Of a DNA stretch of 64,000 nt, positions 51,312 to 60,369 are shown one piece after another. Under the pieces are notes generated by a model, which was not told the origin of the DNA, ran no database searches, and saw only the letters and a list, made by a program, of their open reading frames with translations. The DNA is taken from assembly GCA_963521185.1 (NCBI GenBank), contig CAUQTV010000001.1, positions 744,001 to 808,000 on the forward strand. The letters run 5' to 3'. How positions within the stretch are numbered: position 1 is the first letter of the stretch; each line of letters opens with the position of its first letter. Both the position numbers and the translations under genes were made by a program. The stretch is from Enterobacter_D sp963521185 (GTDB lineage Bacteria; Pseudomonadota; Gammaproteobacteria; Enterobacterales; Enterobacteriaceae).

Positions 51312-52457
51312 ATGAGCAAAAAATTTGCCGTGAGCTGTCTGTGTTCGCTCGGCATGACCGTTGTCACTGCACACGCCGCAGAACCCCCCACGCAAATCGG
51401 TAACGGCGAAGGGCGTCTGGACATTATTGCCTGGCCGGGGTATATCGAGCGTGGTCAGACCGATAAAGCCTATGACTGGGTCACGCAGTTTGAAAAAGAG
51501 TCCGGCTGTGCGGTGAATGTGAAAACCGCCGCCACCTCAGATGAGATGGTCAGCCTGATGGCGAAAGGCGGCTATGACCTGGTCACCGCCTCCGGCGATG
51601 CCTCTTTGCGCTTAATTATGGGCAAACGCGTTCAGCCCATTAATACCTCGCTTATTCCCAACTGGAAAACCGTCGATCCGCGCATGGAAAAAGGCGACTG
51701 GTTTAACGTCGGCGGCAAAGTCTATGGCACGCCGTACCAGTGGGGGCCGAACCTGCTGATGTACAACACCAAAACCTTCCCCACCGCGCCGGACAGTTGG
51801 GCGGTGATCTTTGTGAAACAGGATCTGCCGGACGGTAAAAGCAACCAGGGGCGCGTGCAGGCCTACGACGGCCCGATTTATATCGCCGATGCGGCACTGT
51901 ATGTGAAAGCCACCCAGCCGCAGTTAGGCATTAGCGATCCCTATCAGCTGACCGAAGAGCAGTATCAGGCGGTGCTGAAAGTGCTGCGCGAGCAGCATGG
52001 CCTGATCCACCGCTACTGGCATGACACCACCGTGCAAATGAGCGATTTCAAAAACGAAGGCGTGGTGGCCTCCAGCGCCTGGCCCTATCAGGCAAATGCC
52101 CTGAAAGGCGAAAATCAGCCCATCGCCACCGTCTTTCCGAAAGAGGGCGTCACCGGCTGGGCGGACACCACCATGCTGCACGCCGACGCCAAACACCCGA
52201 ACTGCGCCTACAAATGGATGAACTGGTCGTTGACGCCGAAAGTGCAGGGCGACGTCGCCGCCTGGTTTGGTTCGCTGCCGGTGGTACCTGAAGGCTGTAA
52301 GGCCAGCCCGCTGCTGGGTGAAAAGGGCTGCGAAACCAACGGTTACAGCTTCTTCGATAAAATCGCCTTCTGGAAAACCCCGGTGGCACAGGGCGGCAAA
52401 TTCGTGCCGTATAGCCGCTGGACACAGGATTACATCGCGATTATGGGTGGCCGTTAA
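51312..52457 (+). CDS. ydcS: YdcS, periplasmic polyamine-type binding protein
   Basis: A 381-residue family-1 type solute-binding protein, the E. coli YdcS length, with a signal peptide ending AHA-AEP. LDIIAWPGYIERG, YDLVTASGDASLRL and VYGTPYQWGPNLLMYN resemble PotD/PotF-like binders. It is the first gene of ydcSTUV-patD and the feed protein for that importer, probably putrescine-related; E. coli YdcS is also reported with polyhydroxybutyrate synthase activity. CAGGAG precedes the ATG. The 236-bp upstream region has no other gene. Confidence 0.95.
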   Translation: MSKKFAVSCLCSLGMTVVTAHAAEPPTQIGNGEGRLDIIAWPGYIERGQTDKAYDWVTQFEKESGCAVNVKTAATSDEMVSLMAKGGYDLVTASGDASLRLIMGKRVQPINTSLIPNWKTVDPRMEKGDWFNVGGKVYGTPYQWGPNLLMYNTKTFPTAPDSWAVIFVKQDLPDGKSNQGRVQAYDGPIYIADAALYVKATQPQLGISDPYQLTEEQYQAVLKVLREQHGLIHRYWHDTTVQMSDFKNEGVVASSAWPYQANALKGENQPIATVFPKEGVTGWADTTMLHADAKHPNCAYKWMNWSLTPKVQGDVAAWFGSLPVVPEGCKASPLLGEKGCETNGYSFFDKIAFWKTPVAQGGKFVPYSRWTQDYIAIMGGR

Positions 52458-52473
52458 TCTGTCGGAGTCGGGT

Positions 52474-53487
52474 ATGACCTTTGCCGTTGAATTTGAAAAT
52501 GTGTCGCGCTTGTACGGGGATGTGCGGGCGGTTGACGGTGTCAGTCTGGCGGTGAACGACGGGGAGTTTTTCTCGATGCTGGGGCCGTCCGGCTCCGGCA
52601 AAACCACCTGCCTGCGCCTGATCGCCGGATTTGAGCAGCTGAGCGGCGGCGCTATCCGCATCTTTGGCAAGGAGGCCAGCGAGCTGCCGCCCTGGGCGCG
52701 CGACGTGAACACTGTGTTTCAGGATTATGCGCTCTTTCCGCACATGTCGATCCTCGACAACGTCGCCTACGGGCTGATGGTCAAAGGCATGGAGAAAAAA
52801 AAGCGCCATGCCCTTGCCCGTGAGGCGCTGGAAAAGGTGGCCCTTGGTTTTGTGCACACGCGTAAGCCGTCGCAGCTCTCCGGCGGTCAGCGCCAGCGTG
52901 TCGCGATTGCGCGTGCGCTGGTCAACCAACCGCGCGTGCTGCTGCTGGATGAGCCGCTCGGCGCACTGGATCTCAAGCTGCGCGAACAGATGCAGTTTGA
53001 GCTGAAAAAGTTACAGCAGGATCTGGGCATCACCTTTATTTTTGTCACCCACGATCAGGGCGAAGCGCTGTCGATGTCCGATCGCGTCGCCGTGTTTAAC
53101 AACGGTCAGATTGAGCAGATTGACGCCCCGCGCGAGCTTTACCTGCGCCCGCGCACGCCGTTTGTGGCCAGCTTCGTCGGCACTTCGAACGTGTTCACGC
53201 GCGAGCGGGCCAGTGCGTTGTGCGGCATGCACGGCGTCTACTCGCTGCGTCCGGAGCATATTCGCCTGAACGAGGGCGGTGAAGTACAGGTCTACGGCAT
53301 TGTGCAAGCAGTGCAGTATCAGGGGGCGGCAACGCGCTTTGAACTGGCGCTGTCGGACGGCGAAAAACTGCTGGTCAGCCAGGCCAATCTTTCTGATGCG
53401 CACCTGCCGGTGTTGCTACAGCCGGGCCAGCCGGTGCAGGCCTCGTGGTCGCGCGCGGCAATGGTGCCGCTTGAAAACGCGGGGTAA
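52474..53487 (+). CDS. ydcT: YdcT, ABC transporter ATP-binding protein
   Basis: 337 residues, the E. coli YdcT length. Walker A GPSGSGKTT is near residue 37, the ABC signature LSGGQRQRVAIARAL at about 133, Walker B LLLDEPLGALD, and the switch His in VTHDQGEALSMSD. A TOBE-like domain follows (YSLRPEHIRLN). It energises import by YdcU/YdcV. The frame continues upstream over ydcS, but ATG 52474, after GTCGGAGTCGGGT, is the proper start. Confidence 0.95.
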   Translation: MTFAVEFENVSRLYGDVRAVDGVSLAVNDGEFFSMLGPSGSGKTTCLRLIAGFEQLSGGAIRIFGKEASELPPWARDVNTVFQDYALFPHMSILDNVAYGLMVKGMEKKKRHALAREALEKVALGFVHTRKPSQLSGGQRQRVAIARALVNQPRVLLLDEPLGALDLKLREQMQFELKKLQQDLGITFIFVTHDQGEALSMSDRVAVFNNGQIEQIDAPRELYLRPRTPFVASFVGTSNVFTRERASALCGMHGVYSLRPEHIRLNEGGEVQVYGIVQAVQYQGAATRFELALSDGEKLLVSQANLSDAHLPVLLQPGQPVQASWSRAAMVPLENAG

Positions 53488-53491
53488 CGGG

Positions 53492-54430
53492 ATGTCTTCG
53501 CTTTCACACCCGCAGACGCCGCGCAAGGTTAGCCGCCTGACCGCGCTGTTCTGGCGCAGGCCGGGATTAGGGCTGTTTTTGCTGCTGGTACCGCCGCTGA
53601 TGTGGTTTGGCGTGGTGTATTTCGGTTCCCTGCTAACGCTGCTGTGGCAGGGATTTTACACCTTCGATGATTTCACCATGTCGGTCACGCCCGATCTGAC
53701 GCTGGCAAATCTGAGCGCCTTATTTAATCCCGCTAACTACGACATCATTGTGCGCACGCTGACGATGGCGGTGGCCGTCACGCTTGCCAGCGCGGTGCTG
53801 GCTTTTCCGATGGCGTGGTTTATGGCGCGCTATACCCACGGCAAATGGAAAGCCTTCTTTTACATTGCAGTGATGCTGCCGATGTGGGCGAGCTACATCG
53901 TTAAGGCTTACGCCTGGACGCTGCTGCTGGCAAGAGACGGCGTGGCCCAGTGGTTTTTGAATCACCTGGGCGTAGAGCCGCTGCTGGCGACGTTTTTGAC
54001 GCTGCCAGCGGTGGGCGGTAGCACGCTGTCAACGTCCGGCTTTGGGCGTTTTCTGGTGTTCGTCTATATCTGGCTGCCGTTTATGATCCTGCCGGTGCAG
54101 GCGGCGCTGGAGCGTTTACCGCCGTCGCTGTTGCAGGCCTCGGCGGATCTGGGGGCGCGTCCCCGCCAGACGTTTCGCTATGTGGTGTTGCCGCTGGCGA
54201 TTCCCGGTATTGCCGCCGGGTCGATTTTTACCTTCTCGCTGACGCTGGGGGATTTTATCGTTCCGCAGCTGGTCGGCCCGCCGGGCTTCTTTATTGGTCA
54301 GATGGTTTATTCCCAGCAGGGGGCGATTGGCAACATGCCGATGGCCGCCGCCTTTACGCTGGTACCCATTGTTTTAATTGCCCTTTATCTGGCGTTCGTG
54401 AAACGTCTGGGAGCGTTCGATGCACTCTGA
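53492..54430 (+). CDS. ydcU: YdcU, ABC transporter permease
   Basis: A 312-residue permease with six membrane helices and the EAA-like loop ASADLGARPRQTFRYVVLPLAIPGIAAG, which contacts the ATPase. It is very similar to E. coli YdcU (313 aa) except the N-terminal 15 residues. ATG 53492 lies 4 bases after the ydcT stop. Upstream in-frame codons overlap ydcT and are not used. It forms the channel with YdcV. Confidence 0.94.
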   Translation: MSSLSHPQTPRKVSRLTALFWRRPGLGLFLLLVPPLMWFGVVYFGSLLTLLWQGFYTFDDFTMSVTPDLTLANLSALFNPANYDIIVRTLTMAVAVTLASAVLAFPMAWFMARYTHGKWKAFFYIAVMLPMWASYIVKAYAWTLLLARDGVAQWFLNHLGVEPLLATFLTLPAVGGSTLSTSGFGRFLVFVYIWLPFMILPVQAALERLPPSLLQASADLGARPRQTFRYVVLPLAIPGIAAGSIFTFSLTLGDFIVPQLVGPPGFFIGQMVYSQQGAIGNMPMAAAFTLVPIVLIALYLAFVKRLGAFDAL

Positions 54431-55226
54431 TCGCGCACCGTTTTTGCTCAGGCTGGCGGCGTGGGGTGGCGTTATCTTCCTGCATTTCCCGCTGGCGATC
54501 ATTGCCATCTATGCTTTTAATACGGAAGACGCTGCTTTTAGCTTTCCGCCGAAAGGGCTGACGCTGCACTGGTTTCAGGTCGCCGCCGCGCGGGGGGATA
54601 TTCTTGATGCGGTGACACTGTCACTTAAAATCGCCGCGCTCTCCACGGCGGTAGCCCTGATACTTGGCACGCTTGCTGCAACAGCCCTATGGCGCAGCGA
54701 CTTTTTTGGCAAAAATGCCATTTCACTGCTGCTGCTTCTACCGATTGCGCTGCCCGGCATCATTACTGGCCTTGCGCTGCTCACCGCCTTTAAAACGGTG
54801 GGTCTGGAGCCGGGCTTTCTGACGATTGTGATTGGGCATGCGACGTTTTGCGTGGTGGTGGTGTTTAACAACGTCATCGCCCGTTTTCGACGCACCTCCT
54901 GGAGCCTGGTGGAAGCGTCGATGGATTTGGGCGCGAACGGCTGGCAAACCTTCCGCTATGTGGTGCTGCCGAATCTGGGATCGGCGTTGCTGGCGGGCGG
55001 CATGCTGGCCTTTGCGCTGTCGTTTGATGAGATCATCGTCACCACGTTTACCGCCGGGCATGAGCGCACGCTGCCGCTGTGGCTGTTAAATCAGCTGGGC
55101 AGACCGCGCGATGTGCCGGTCACCAACGTGGTGGCGCTGCTGGTAATGCTGGTGACGATGCTGCCGATTCTTGGGGCCTGGTGGCTCACCCGCGAGGGCG
55201 AAACGGTCGCCGGAAGCGGGAAATAA
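54420..55226 (+). CDS. ydcV: YdcV, ABC transporter permease
   Basis: A 268-residue permease with six helices. The EAA loop reads VEASMDLGANGWQTFRYVVLPNLGSALLAG. It overlaps the end of ydcU by 11 bp, the usual tight coupling. E. coli YdcV is 264 residues; the difference is at the C terminus (ETVAGSGK). Confidence 0.94.
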   Translation: MHSDRAPFLLRLAAWGGVIFLHFPLAIIAIYAFNTEDAAFSFPPKGLTLHWFQVAAARGDILDAVTLSLKIAALSTAVALILGTLAATALWRSDFFGKNAISLLLLLPIALPGIITGLALLTAFKTVGLEPGFLTIVIGHATFCVVVVFNNVIARFRRTSWSLVEASMDLGANGWQTFRYVVLPNLGSALLAGGMLAFALSFDEIIVTTFTAGHERTLPLWLLNQLGRPRDVPVTNVVALLVMLVTMLPILGAWWLTREGETVAGSGK

Positions 55227-55251
55227 TTGACCATTATGAAAGGATAAAGCG

Positions 55252-56676
55252 ATGCAACATCAACTGTTAATTAATGGCGAACTGGTCAACGGCGAGGGTG
55301 AAAAGCAGGCGGTTTACAATCCGGCGACGGGTGAGGTGTTGCTGGAGATTGCCGAAGCCTCTGCCGCGCAGGTCGATGCCGCCGTACGCGCCGCCGATAG
55401 CGCCTTTACCCACTGGGGCCAGACCACGCCAAAAGTGCGCGCCGAGGCGCTGCTCAAACTGGCACAGGTTATTGAAGATAACGCCCGGACTTTTGCCGAA
55501 CTGGAGTCGCTGAACTGCGGCAAGCCGCTGCACTGTGCACTGAACGATGAGATCCCGGCGGTGGTGGATGTGTTCCGCTTCTTTGCCGGGGCGGCGCGCA
55601 CGCTGAACGGGCTGGCGGCAGGGGAATATCTCGAAGGGCACACTTCGATGATCCGTCGTGATCCGGTGGGCGTGGTGGCATCAATTGCGCCGTGGAACTA
55701 CCCGCTGATGATGGCGGCATGGAAACTTGCCCCGGCGCTGGCGGCAGGCAACTGCGTGGTGATCAAACCGTCTGAAATCACGCCGCTGACGGCATTCAAA
55801 CTGGCGGAGCTTGCCAAAGATATCTTCCCGGCGGGCGTGCTGAACGTGCTGTTCGGGCGCGGTAAAACCGTGGGCGATCCGCTGACCGGGCATGAAAAAG
55901 TGCGTATGGTTTCGCTCACCGGCTCCATTGCCACTGGCGAGCACATCATCGCCCATACCGCGTCATCGGTGAAGCGCACGCACATGGAGCTAGGCGGTAA
56001 AGCGCCGGTGATTGTCTTTGATGACGCTGATCTGGATGCGGTGGTGGAGGGTGTACGCACCTTCGGCTACTACAACGCCGGGCAGGACTGTACCGCCGCC
56101 TGTCGCATTTATGCGCAAAAAGGCATTTATGACGCGCTGGTGGAGAAACTGGGCGCGGCGGTCGCCAGCCTGAAAATTGGTGCGCCTGACGATGAATCCA
56201 CCGAGCTTGGCCCGCTCAGCTCCGCCGCGCATCTTGAGCGTGTTGCCGCTGCGGTAGACGCCGCGAAGGCGCTGGGGCACGTCAAGGTGATCACCGGCGG
56301 GAAAAAGCACGATGGCGCGGGGTTTTACTATCAACCCACGCTGCTGGCCGGCGCGAAGCAGGAGGACGACATCGTCCAGCGCGAAGTGTTCGGGCCGGTG
56401 GTCAGCGTGACGCTGTTTGATGACGAAGAGCAGGTGCTGAGCTGGGCGAATGACTCGCAATATGGCCTGGCGTCCTCGGTGTGGACCAAAGACGTGGGCC
56501 GGGCGCACCGCATGAGCGCGCGCCTGCAATACGGCTGCACCTGGGTCAACACCCACTTTATGCTGGTCAGCGAAATGCCGCACGGCGGGCAAAAAATGTC
56601 CGGCTACGGCAAAGACATGTCGGTATACGGACTGGAGGATTACACCGTCGTTCGCCATGTGATGATCAAGCACTAA
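55252..56676 (+). CDS. patD: Gamma-aminobutyraldehyde dehydrogenase PatD (YdcW)
   Basis: 474 residues, identical in length to E. coli PatD. It oxidises 4-aminobutanal, from putrescine transamination, to GABA with NAD+. PWNYPLMMA, the base motif MELGGKAP and the nucleophile Cys in NAGQDCTAACR are present. The C terminus (MPHGGQKMSGYGKDMSVYGLEDYTVVRHVM) is conserved. It is the last gene of the ydcSTUV operon, 25 bases after ydcV, tying import to catabolism. A strong terminator follows. Confidence 0.96.
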   Translation: MQHQLLINGELVNGEGEKQAVYNPATGEVLLEIAEASAAQVDAAVRAADSAFTHWGQTTPKVRAEALLKLAQVIEDNARTFAELESLNCGKPLHCALNDEIPAVVDVFRFFAGAARTLNGLAAGEYLEGHTSMIRRDPVGVVASIAPWNYPLMMAAWKLAPALAAGNCVVIKPSEITPLTAFKLAELAKDIFPAGVLNVLFGRGKTVGDPLTGHEKVRMVSLTGSIATGEHIIAHTASSVKRTHMELGGKAPVIVFDDADLDAVVEGVRTFGYYNAGQDCTAACRIYAQKGIYDALVEKLGAAVASLKIGAPDDESTELGPLSSAAHLERVAAAVDAAKALGHVKVITGGKKHDGAGFYYQPTLLAGAKQEDDIVQREVFGPVVSVTLFDDEEQVLSWANDSQYGLASSVWTKDVGRAHRMSARLQYGCTWVNTHFMLVSEMPHGGQKMSGYGKDMSVYGLEDYTVVRHVMIKH

Positions 56677-56679
56677 CCG

Positions 56680-56710
56680 AAAGCGCGCCTACGTCCGGGC
56701 GCGCTTTTTT
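56680..56710 (+). terminator. Intrinsic terminator of ydcSTUV-patD
   Basis: AAAGCGCGCC (56680-56689) pairs with GGCGCGCTTT (56698-56707) around an 8-nt loop and runs into six T residues. Confidence 0.92.
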
Positions 56711-56805
56711 CTTCTTCAACTGCACCAATCCGCTACAAAACTTGATTAATATCAATAAACCATGCATATTGCGCGCGTTTTGTTATTACAGAGTTATAGA
56801 CACGA

Positions 56806-56979
56806 ATGACGCTTTATCAAAAAATGCTGGTTTTTTACGCAGTCATGGCAGCCCTTTGCGCGCTGATTACCTGGTTTTTATCGAAAGACCGCAAACGCAT
56901 TCGCTTTCTGAGCGCTTTGCTGGTCGGTTCCACCTGGCCGATGAGCTTTCCGGTGGCGCTGCTGATCTCCATTTTCTAA
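56806..56979 (+). CDS. ortT: OrtT (YdcX), small membrane toxin
   Basis: A 57-residue protein with two membrane segments (LVFYAVMAALCALITWFLS, then LLVGSTWPMSFPVALLISIF) separated by the basic loop KDRKRIRF. It matches E. coli OrtT, a GhoT-like orphan toxin that disrupts the membrane and lowers ATP and growth under stringent stress; no antitoxin partner is known. ATG 56806, stop TAA 56977-56979. It is downstream of patD as in K-12. Its last 50 bp recur exactly at 60370-60419, flanking the island that follows. Confidence 0.92.
   Translation: MTLYQKMLVFYAVMAALCALITWFLSKDRKRIRFLSALLVGSTWPMSFPVALLISIF
56930..56979 (+). repeat. Left 50-bp direct repeat (3' end of ortT)
   Basis: The last 50 bases of ortT, from CCACCTGGCC to the stop TAA, are repeated without mismatch at 60370-60419. 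The offset between copies is 3440 bp. This copy is part of the intact gene, so it would be the restored side of an integration or duplication event. Confidence 0.95.
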
Positions 56980-57182
56980 GCTGTATCCTGTCTATAGCCC
57001 GGCAATGCTTCGCCGTCGGGTCTTTCCGTTTTTACCGGCCTGATTTCATTACTACATTAAATCTCCTCTTTACGCCGTTAATGGACTTGTCTATACGGCG
57101 TTTGCGTTTTATGGGCAGCGACGAGGTGTAACAATTTAGGTTATGATTCGCGCAAATAACCTTGCAATTTAAATGGATTTTT

Positions 57183-58870
57183 ATGATTACGGATGAAAAA
57201 AACGCATCGGATGATACAGGCTATTACCGTTATGAAATTGTCGGCGACAACACGCATCGTACCGATGCTCAGGGAACCGTAAAAATCGTCAAGTGTCGGC
57301 GAGTACCGGTCAGGGGCATCACGCTCACCGTGGGGGTATTCTTTGACGGAACGGGGAATAACCGTGCTAATTCAAATGACCTGCGAATGGCCTATAACGA
57401 CTGCGCAGGCCTGGTGGATGAGGCGCGGGCAAAAGCGTGTGCGAAATTTGAACAGCACTCGGAACCGGGACTGAGTAACACAAGCTGGCAGGGCGGCCTG
57501 ACAAATATCTCCCGGCTGTTTGATCTATATCAGCGGAGTGACGAACTTAAAAACGGCGAGACTGAGGCACAGGTCAAAGCCTATGTTTGCGGTATCGGGA
57601 CCGCGGACGGGAGAAGGGATTCGTTGTTGGGAATGGCGCTGGGAGTAGCCTGCTAAAGCAGTTTGAGGGCGTAGTAACAAAGACTGACGAAGCGCTGGAT
57701 AACATTAGCAAGGCACTCAAGGACTTCATGGACGTCAACTGCAAAGAGGTGGCAATCGTGAAGGTGCAGTTTGACGTGTTTGGATTCAGCCGGGGAGCCG
57801 CGGCGGCACGCCATTTCGCTAACCGGGTGCTGAATCAGGATGGCGAGATAGCCGCCGCGATAAACAAAGGACTGGATCTGGCCGGACATCACGGAAAACC
57901 AGCGGGAGAGGTGCGCTTTCTGGGGCTGTTTGATACGGTCGCCGCTATCGGCAGCCTGTTGAATTTCTACAGTCTCAACGACCGCAGCAACCCTGGCGTG
58001 GATCTGGAACTACGCCCGTCCGTGGCACAGAAAGTGTTTCAGATAAGCGCGATGCACGAGTGCCGGTATAACTTCAGCCTGAACAGCATCAAAGGAATGT
58101 GGCCGGAACTGGCCCTGCCAGGGGCGCACTCGGATATCGGCGGGGGGTATAACGCCGGGGAAGATCAGATTTCCCTGCTGACGATGCCGGATTTTGAGGT
58201 GGTGGTCGACAGCACGAACGAGACGAAGACCGATGTCTACCAAAAGACGGAGAGGATGCGTGAGGTACTCTTTTCACTTCCGGCGCTGAAATACCTGATG
58301 CCGCATGGAAAGGTGGAGACGAAAATGATTTCGTGGCCACTGGTTAACCACGACAAGGCGCGTGCGTTTATTTTTGAGAAAAAGGTCGGCGCGGCAGTAT
58401 TTATGACGCGGAAAGCGGTGCCGAACGACTGGGAAAAGGTGTGTATGCGGGTGATGCTGGACGCAGCGAAAGACGCTGGTGTGACTTTTCAGGATATCGA
58501 CCCGGACAATCTGGACACAACCCTTCCTCCTGAACTGCTCCCTCTATGTGACAAAGCAATAATGCAAGGGCGTGCAGTCCGACTTGGCGCGGAACCGGTG
58601 GATTTCACGGCGGATGAGATGAAGACCATCGGCAGGTACCTGCACTGCTCGGCAAACTGGAACATCGACTGCGATCTCAGTCTGTGGGTGAGTCCATCAA
58701 CGGGCGAGGTGTTCCTGCGAAATCGCTTTGCGCCGACGGATGAGCGCTCCTTCGTATGGGCGGACGCGCCGGGTAAGGGGTGGGTGCGGACAGTATGGCG
58801 GATGGACGACCAGCAACAGTGGGAAGGCAGGGCGCGGGCAAACGTGGATGCACTGGACGGGCTTTTCTGA
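57183..58870 (+). pseudogene. Tle1-like DUF2235 phospholipase effector, frameshifted
   Basis: Two frames together make one ~560-residue DUF2235 protein. Frame A (57183-57656) has GVFFDGTGNN and ends GIGTADGRRDSLLGMALGVAC-stop. Frame B takes over at about 57630-57650 (-1 shift) and runs to 58870 with the nucleophile elbow GFSRGAA, GLFDTVAAIG and PGAHSDIGGGY, which give the Ser/Asp/His set of Tle1-type lipases. Frame B has no ribosome site of its own. Intact relatives are type VI secretion phospholipases that attack membranes of rival cells. No VgrG, PAAR or T6SS genes are in the window. It could be a true pseudogene, a sequencing error or recoding. Confidence 0.75.
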
Positions 58871-58880
58871 GGAGACAGGG

Positions 58881-59570
58881 ATGAGAAAGTTGCAGACGAT
58901 AATGGCCGTACTGGCCGGGATTATAGCACTGGCCGGTTGTCATGATCGGCGTGCAGGGGTGACCACACCATTAGGAGATGGCGTGGATGAGTGGGGCAAG
59001 AAGCTGCCTTACGATCACTGGGAATTCAATTTTTTCTATCCCGTCAACCTGCCGGCTCAGGTGACGATGGTCTATCTGGAGGACGGAGATATCCGGGGAA
59101 CAATCCTTCGTCGGTTTGACGCAGCCAGCCCCAGCCAGAGCAGCGTTGGGGCATGGAGTCAGCGCGTGGGTGGTTTTCCAGCCACTTTCAATACAGGTAA
59201 GGCGCTGCCAGTAAGGATGACTATTTGCTGGGACTCGGTTATCGACAAGAAAATGTATGAGACTGAGCTCTGGTTCAGCCGGGAGACCTGGCAACAGATG
59301 CTTGTTGCCTACCCTGATAGCTATCGTCCCGGTAATACGTATTACCGAAACAAAATGCTAATCGGTCTGGCTCCAGATGGAAAAGTCAGAGTATGGCTGA
59401 AGGATAACCGTAATCCCGTAGTGCTCCAGCATCCCGCCCGGCAGTTAACAGTGACGGGAGAGGAAATGATGGTATGTAAGGGAAAGACCAGGCATCCAAA
59501 CGGCTATGTTTATTACGGAAAGATCCCTGAGTTTATTAAAGGGAAAACCTATCCATACGGGGAGTGGTAG
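58881..59570 (+). CDS. DUF2931 lipoprotein, copy 1 (probable immunity-type protein)
   Basis: A 229-residue lipoprotein with signal MRKLQTIMAVLAGIIALAGC (Cys20) and the DUF2931 body (DGVDEWGKKLPYDHWEFNFFYPVNLPAQV, ICWDSVIDKKMYETELWFSRETWQQM). GGAG lies 8 bases before ATG 58881, 10 bases after the effector stop, so they are one transcript. DUF2931 proteins often follow DUF2235 effectors; a periplasmic immunity role for a membrane-attacking lipase fits, but is inferred. A tandem copy follows 777 bp downstream. Confidence 0.8.
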   Translation: MRKLQTIMAVLAGIIALAGCHDRRAGVTTPLGDGVDEWGKKLPYDHWEFNFFYPVNLPAQVTMVYLEDGDIRGTILRRFDAASPSQSSVGAWSQRVGGFPATFNTGKALPVRMTICWDSVIDKKMYETELWFSRETWQQMLVAYPDSYRPGNTYYRNKMLIGLAPDGKVRVWLKDNRNPVVLQHPARQLTVTGEEMMVCKGKTRHPNGYVYYGKIPEFIKGKTYPYGEW

Positions 59571-59626
59571 AGGGTCGATATCAACAAAAGGATAATGGTA
59601 GCAGTACGTTATTTTTACTAAGTGCG

Positions 59627-59647
59627 GCACTGGACGGGCTTTTCTGA
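59627..59647 (+). repeat. Remnant of the effector's last codons before copy 2
   Basis: Twenty-one bases encoding ALDGLF-stop are identical to the effector's end at 58850-58870, and are followed by the same GGAGACAGGG leader and ATG. They show that the duplicated unit started inside the effector gene. Confidence 0.9.
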
Positions 59648-59657
59648 GGAGACAGGG

Positions 59658-60347
59658 ATGAGAAAGTTGCAGACGTTAATGGCCGTACTGGCCGGGATTA
59701 TAGCACTGGCCGCTTGTCATGATCGGCGTGCAGGGGTGACCACACCATTAGGAGATGGCGTGGAGCAGTGGGGCAAGAAGCTGCCTTACGATCACTGGCA
59801 GTTCAATATTTTTTACCCTAAGAATTTACCCGCACTGGTGACGATGGTGTATCTGGAGGACGGAGATATCCGGGAAACCATCTTTCGGTGGTTTGATGCA
59901 GCAAGCCCCAGCCAGAGCAGCGTTGGGGCATGGAGTCAGCGCGTGGGCGGTTTCTCCGCCAACTTTAACGTAGGAAAGGCGTTGCCGGTCAGAATGACGG
60001 TGTGCTGGGATTCGGTCATAGATAAAAAGGCCTATGAGACGGAGATCTGGTTCAGCCGTGAGACCTGGCAGCAAATGCTCACAGCCTATCCGGATACCTA
60101 TCATCCCGGAAAAACGTACTACCGGGATAATTTAATTATCGGTCTGGCCCCCGGTGGCACTGTGCGAGTCTGGCTTGAGGATAATGGTGATCCCGTAGTG
60201 CTTCAGCATCCCGCCCGGCAGTTAACAATGACGGGAGAGGAAATGATGGTATGTAAGGGAAAGACCAGGCATCCAAACGGCTATGTTTATTACGGAAAGA
60301 TCCCTGAGTTTATTAAAGGGAAAACCTATCCGTACGGGGAGTGGTAG
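59658..60347 (+). CDS. DUF2931 lipoprotein, copy 2 (tandem paralogue)
   Basis: 229 residues, exactly the length of copy 1. The lipobox is ALAAC rather than ALAGC, still acceptable. The first ~160 bp and last ~140 bp are almost identical to copy 1; the central parts (for example FNIFYPKNLPALV, ADTYHPGKTYYRDNLIIGL-type segments) have diverged. The ribosome site GAGGAGACAGGG is retained from the duplication. It may protect against a related effector with a different surface, or be a redundant copy. It ends 22 bp before the right direct repeat. Confidence 0.8.
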   Translation: MRKLQTLMAVLAGIIALAACHDRRAGVTTPLGDGVEQWGKKLPYDHWQFNIFYPKNLPALVTMVYLEDGDIRETIFRWFDAASPSQSSVGAWSQRVGGFSANFNVGKALPVRMTVCWDSVIDKKAYETEIWFSRETWQQMLTAYPDTYHPGKTYYRDNLIIGLAPGGTVRVWLEDNGDPVVLQHPARQLTMTGEEMMVCKGKTRHPNGYVYYGKIPEFIKGKTYPYGEW

Positions 60348-60369
60348 AGAATCGCGAGCGGAAAAAATA

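Noticed and set aside
57587..58870. Separate gene starting at TTG 57587
   Set aside because: No ribosome site, the first ~12 residues are out-of-frame translation of the effector, and the remainder completes the DUF2235 domain begun in the other frame. Treated as one frameshifted gene.
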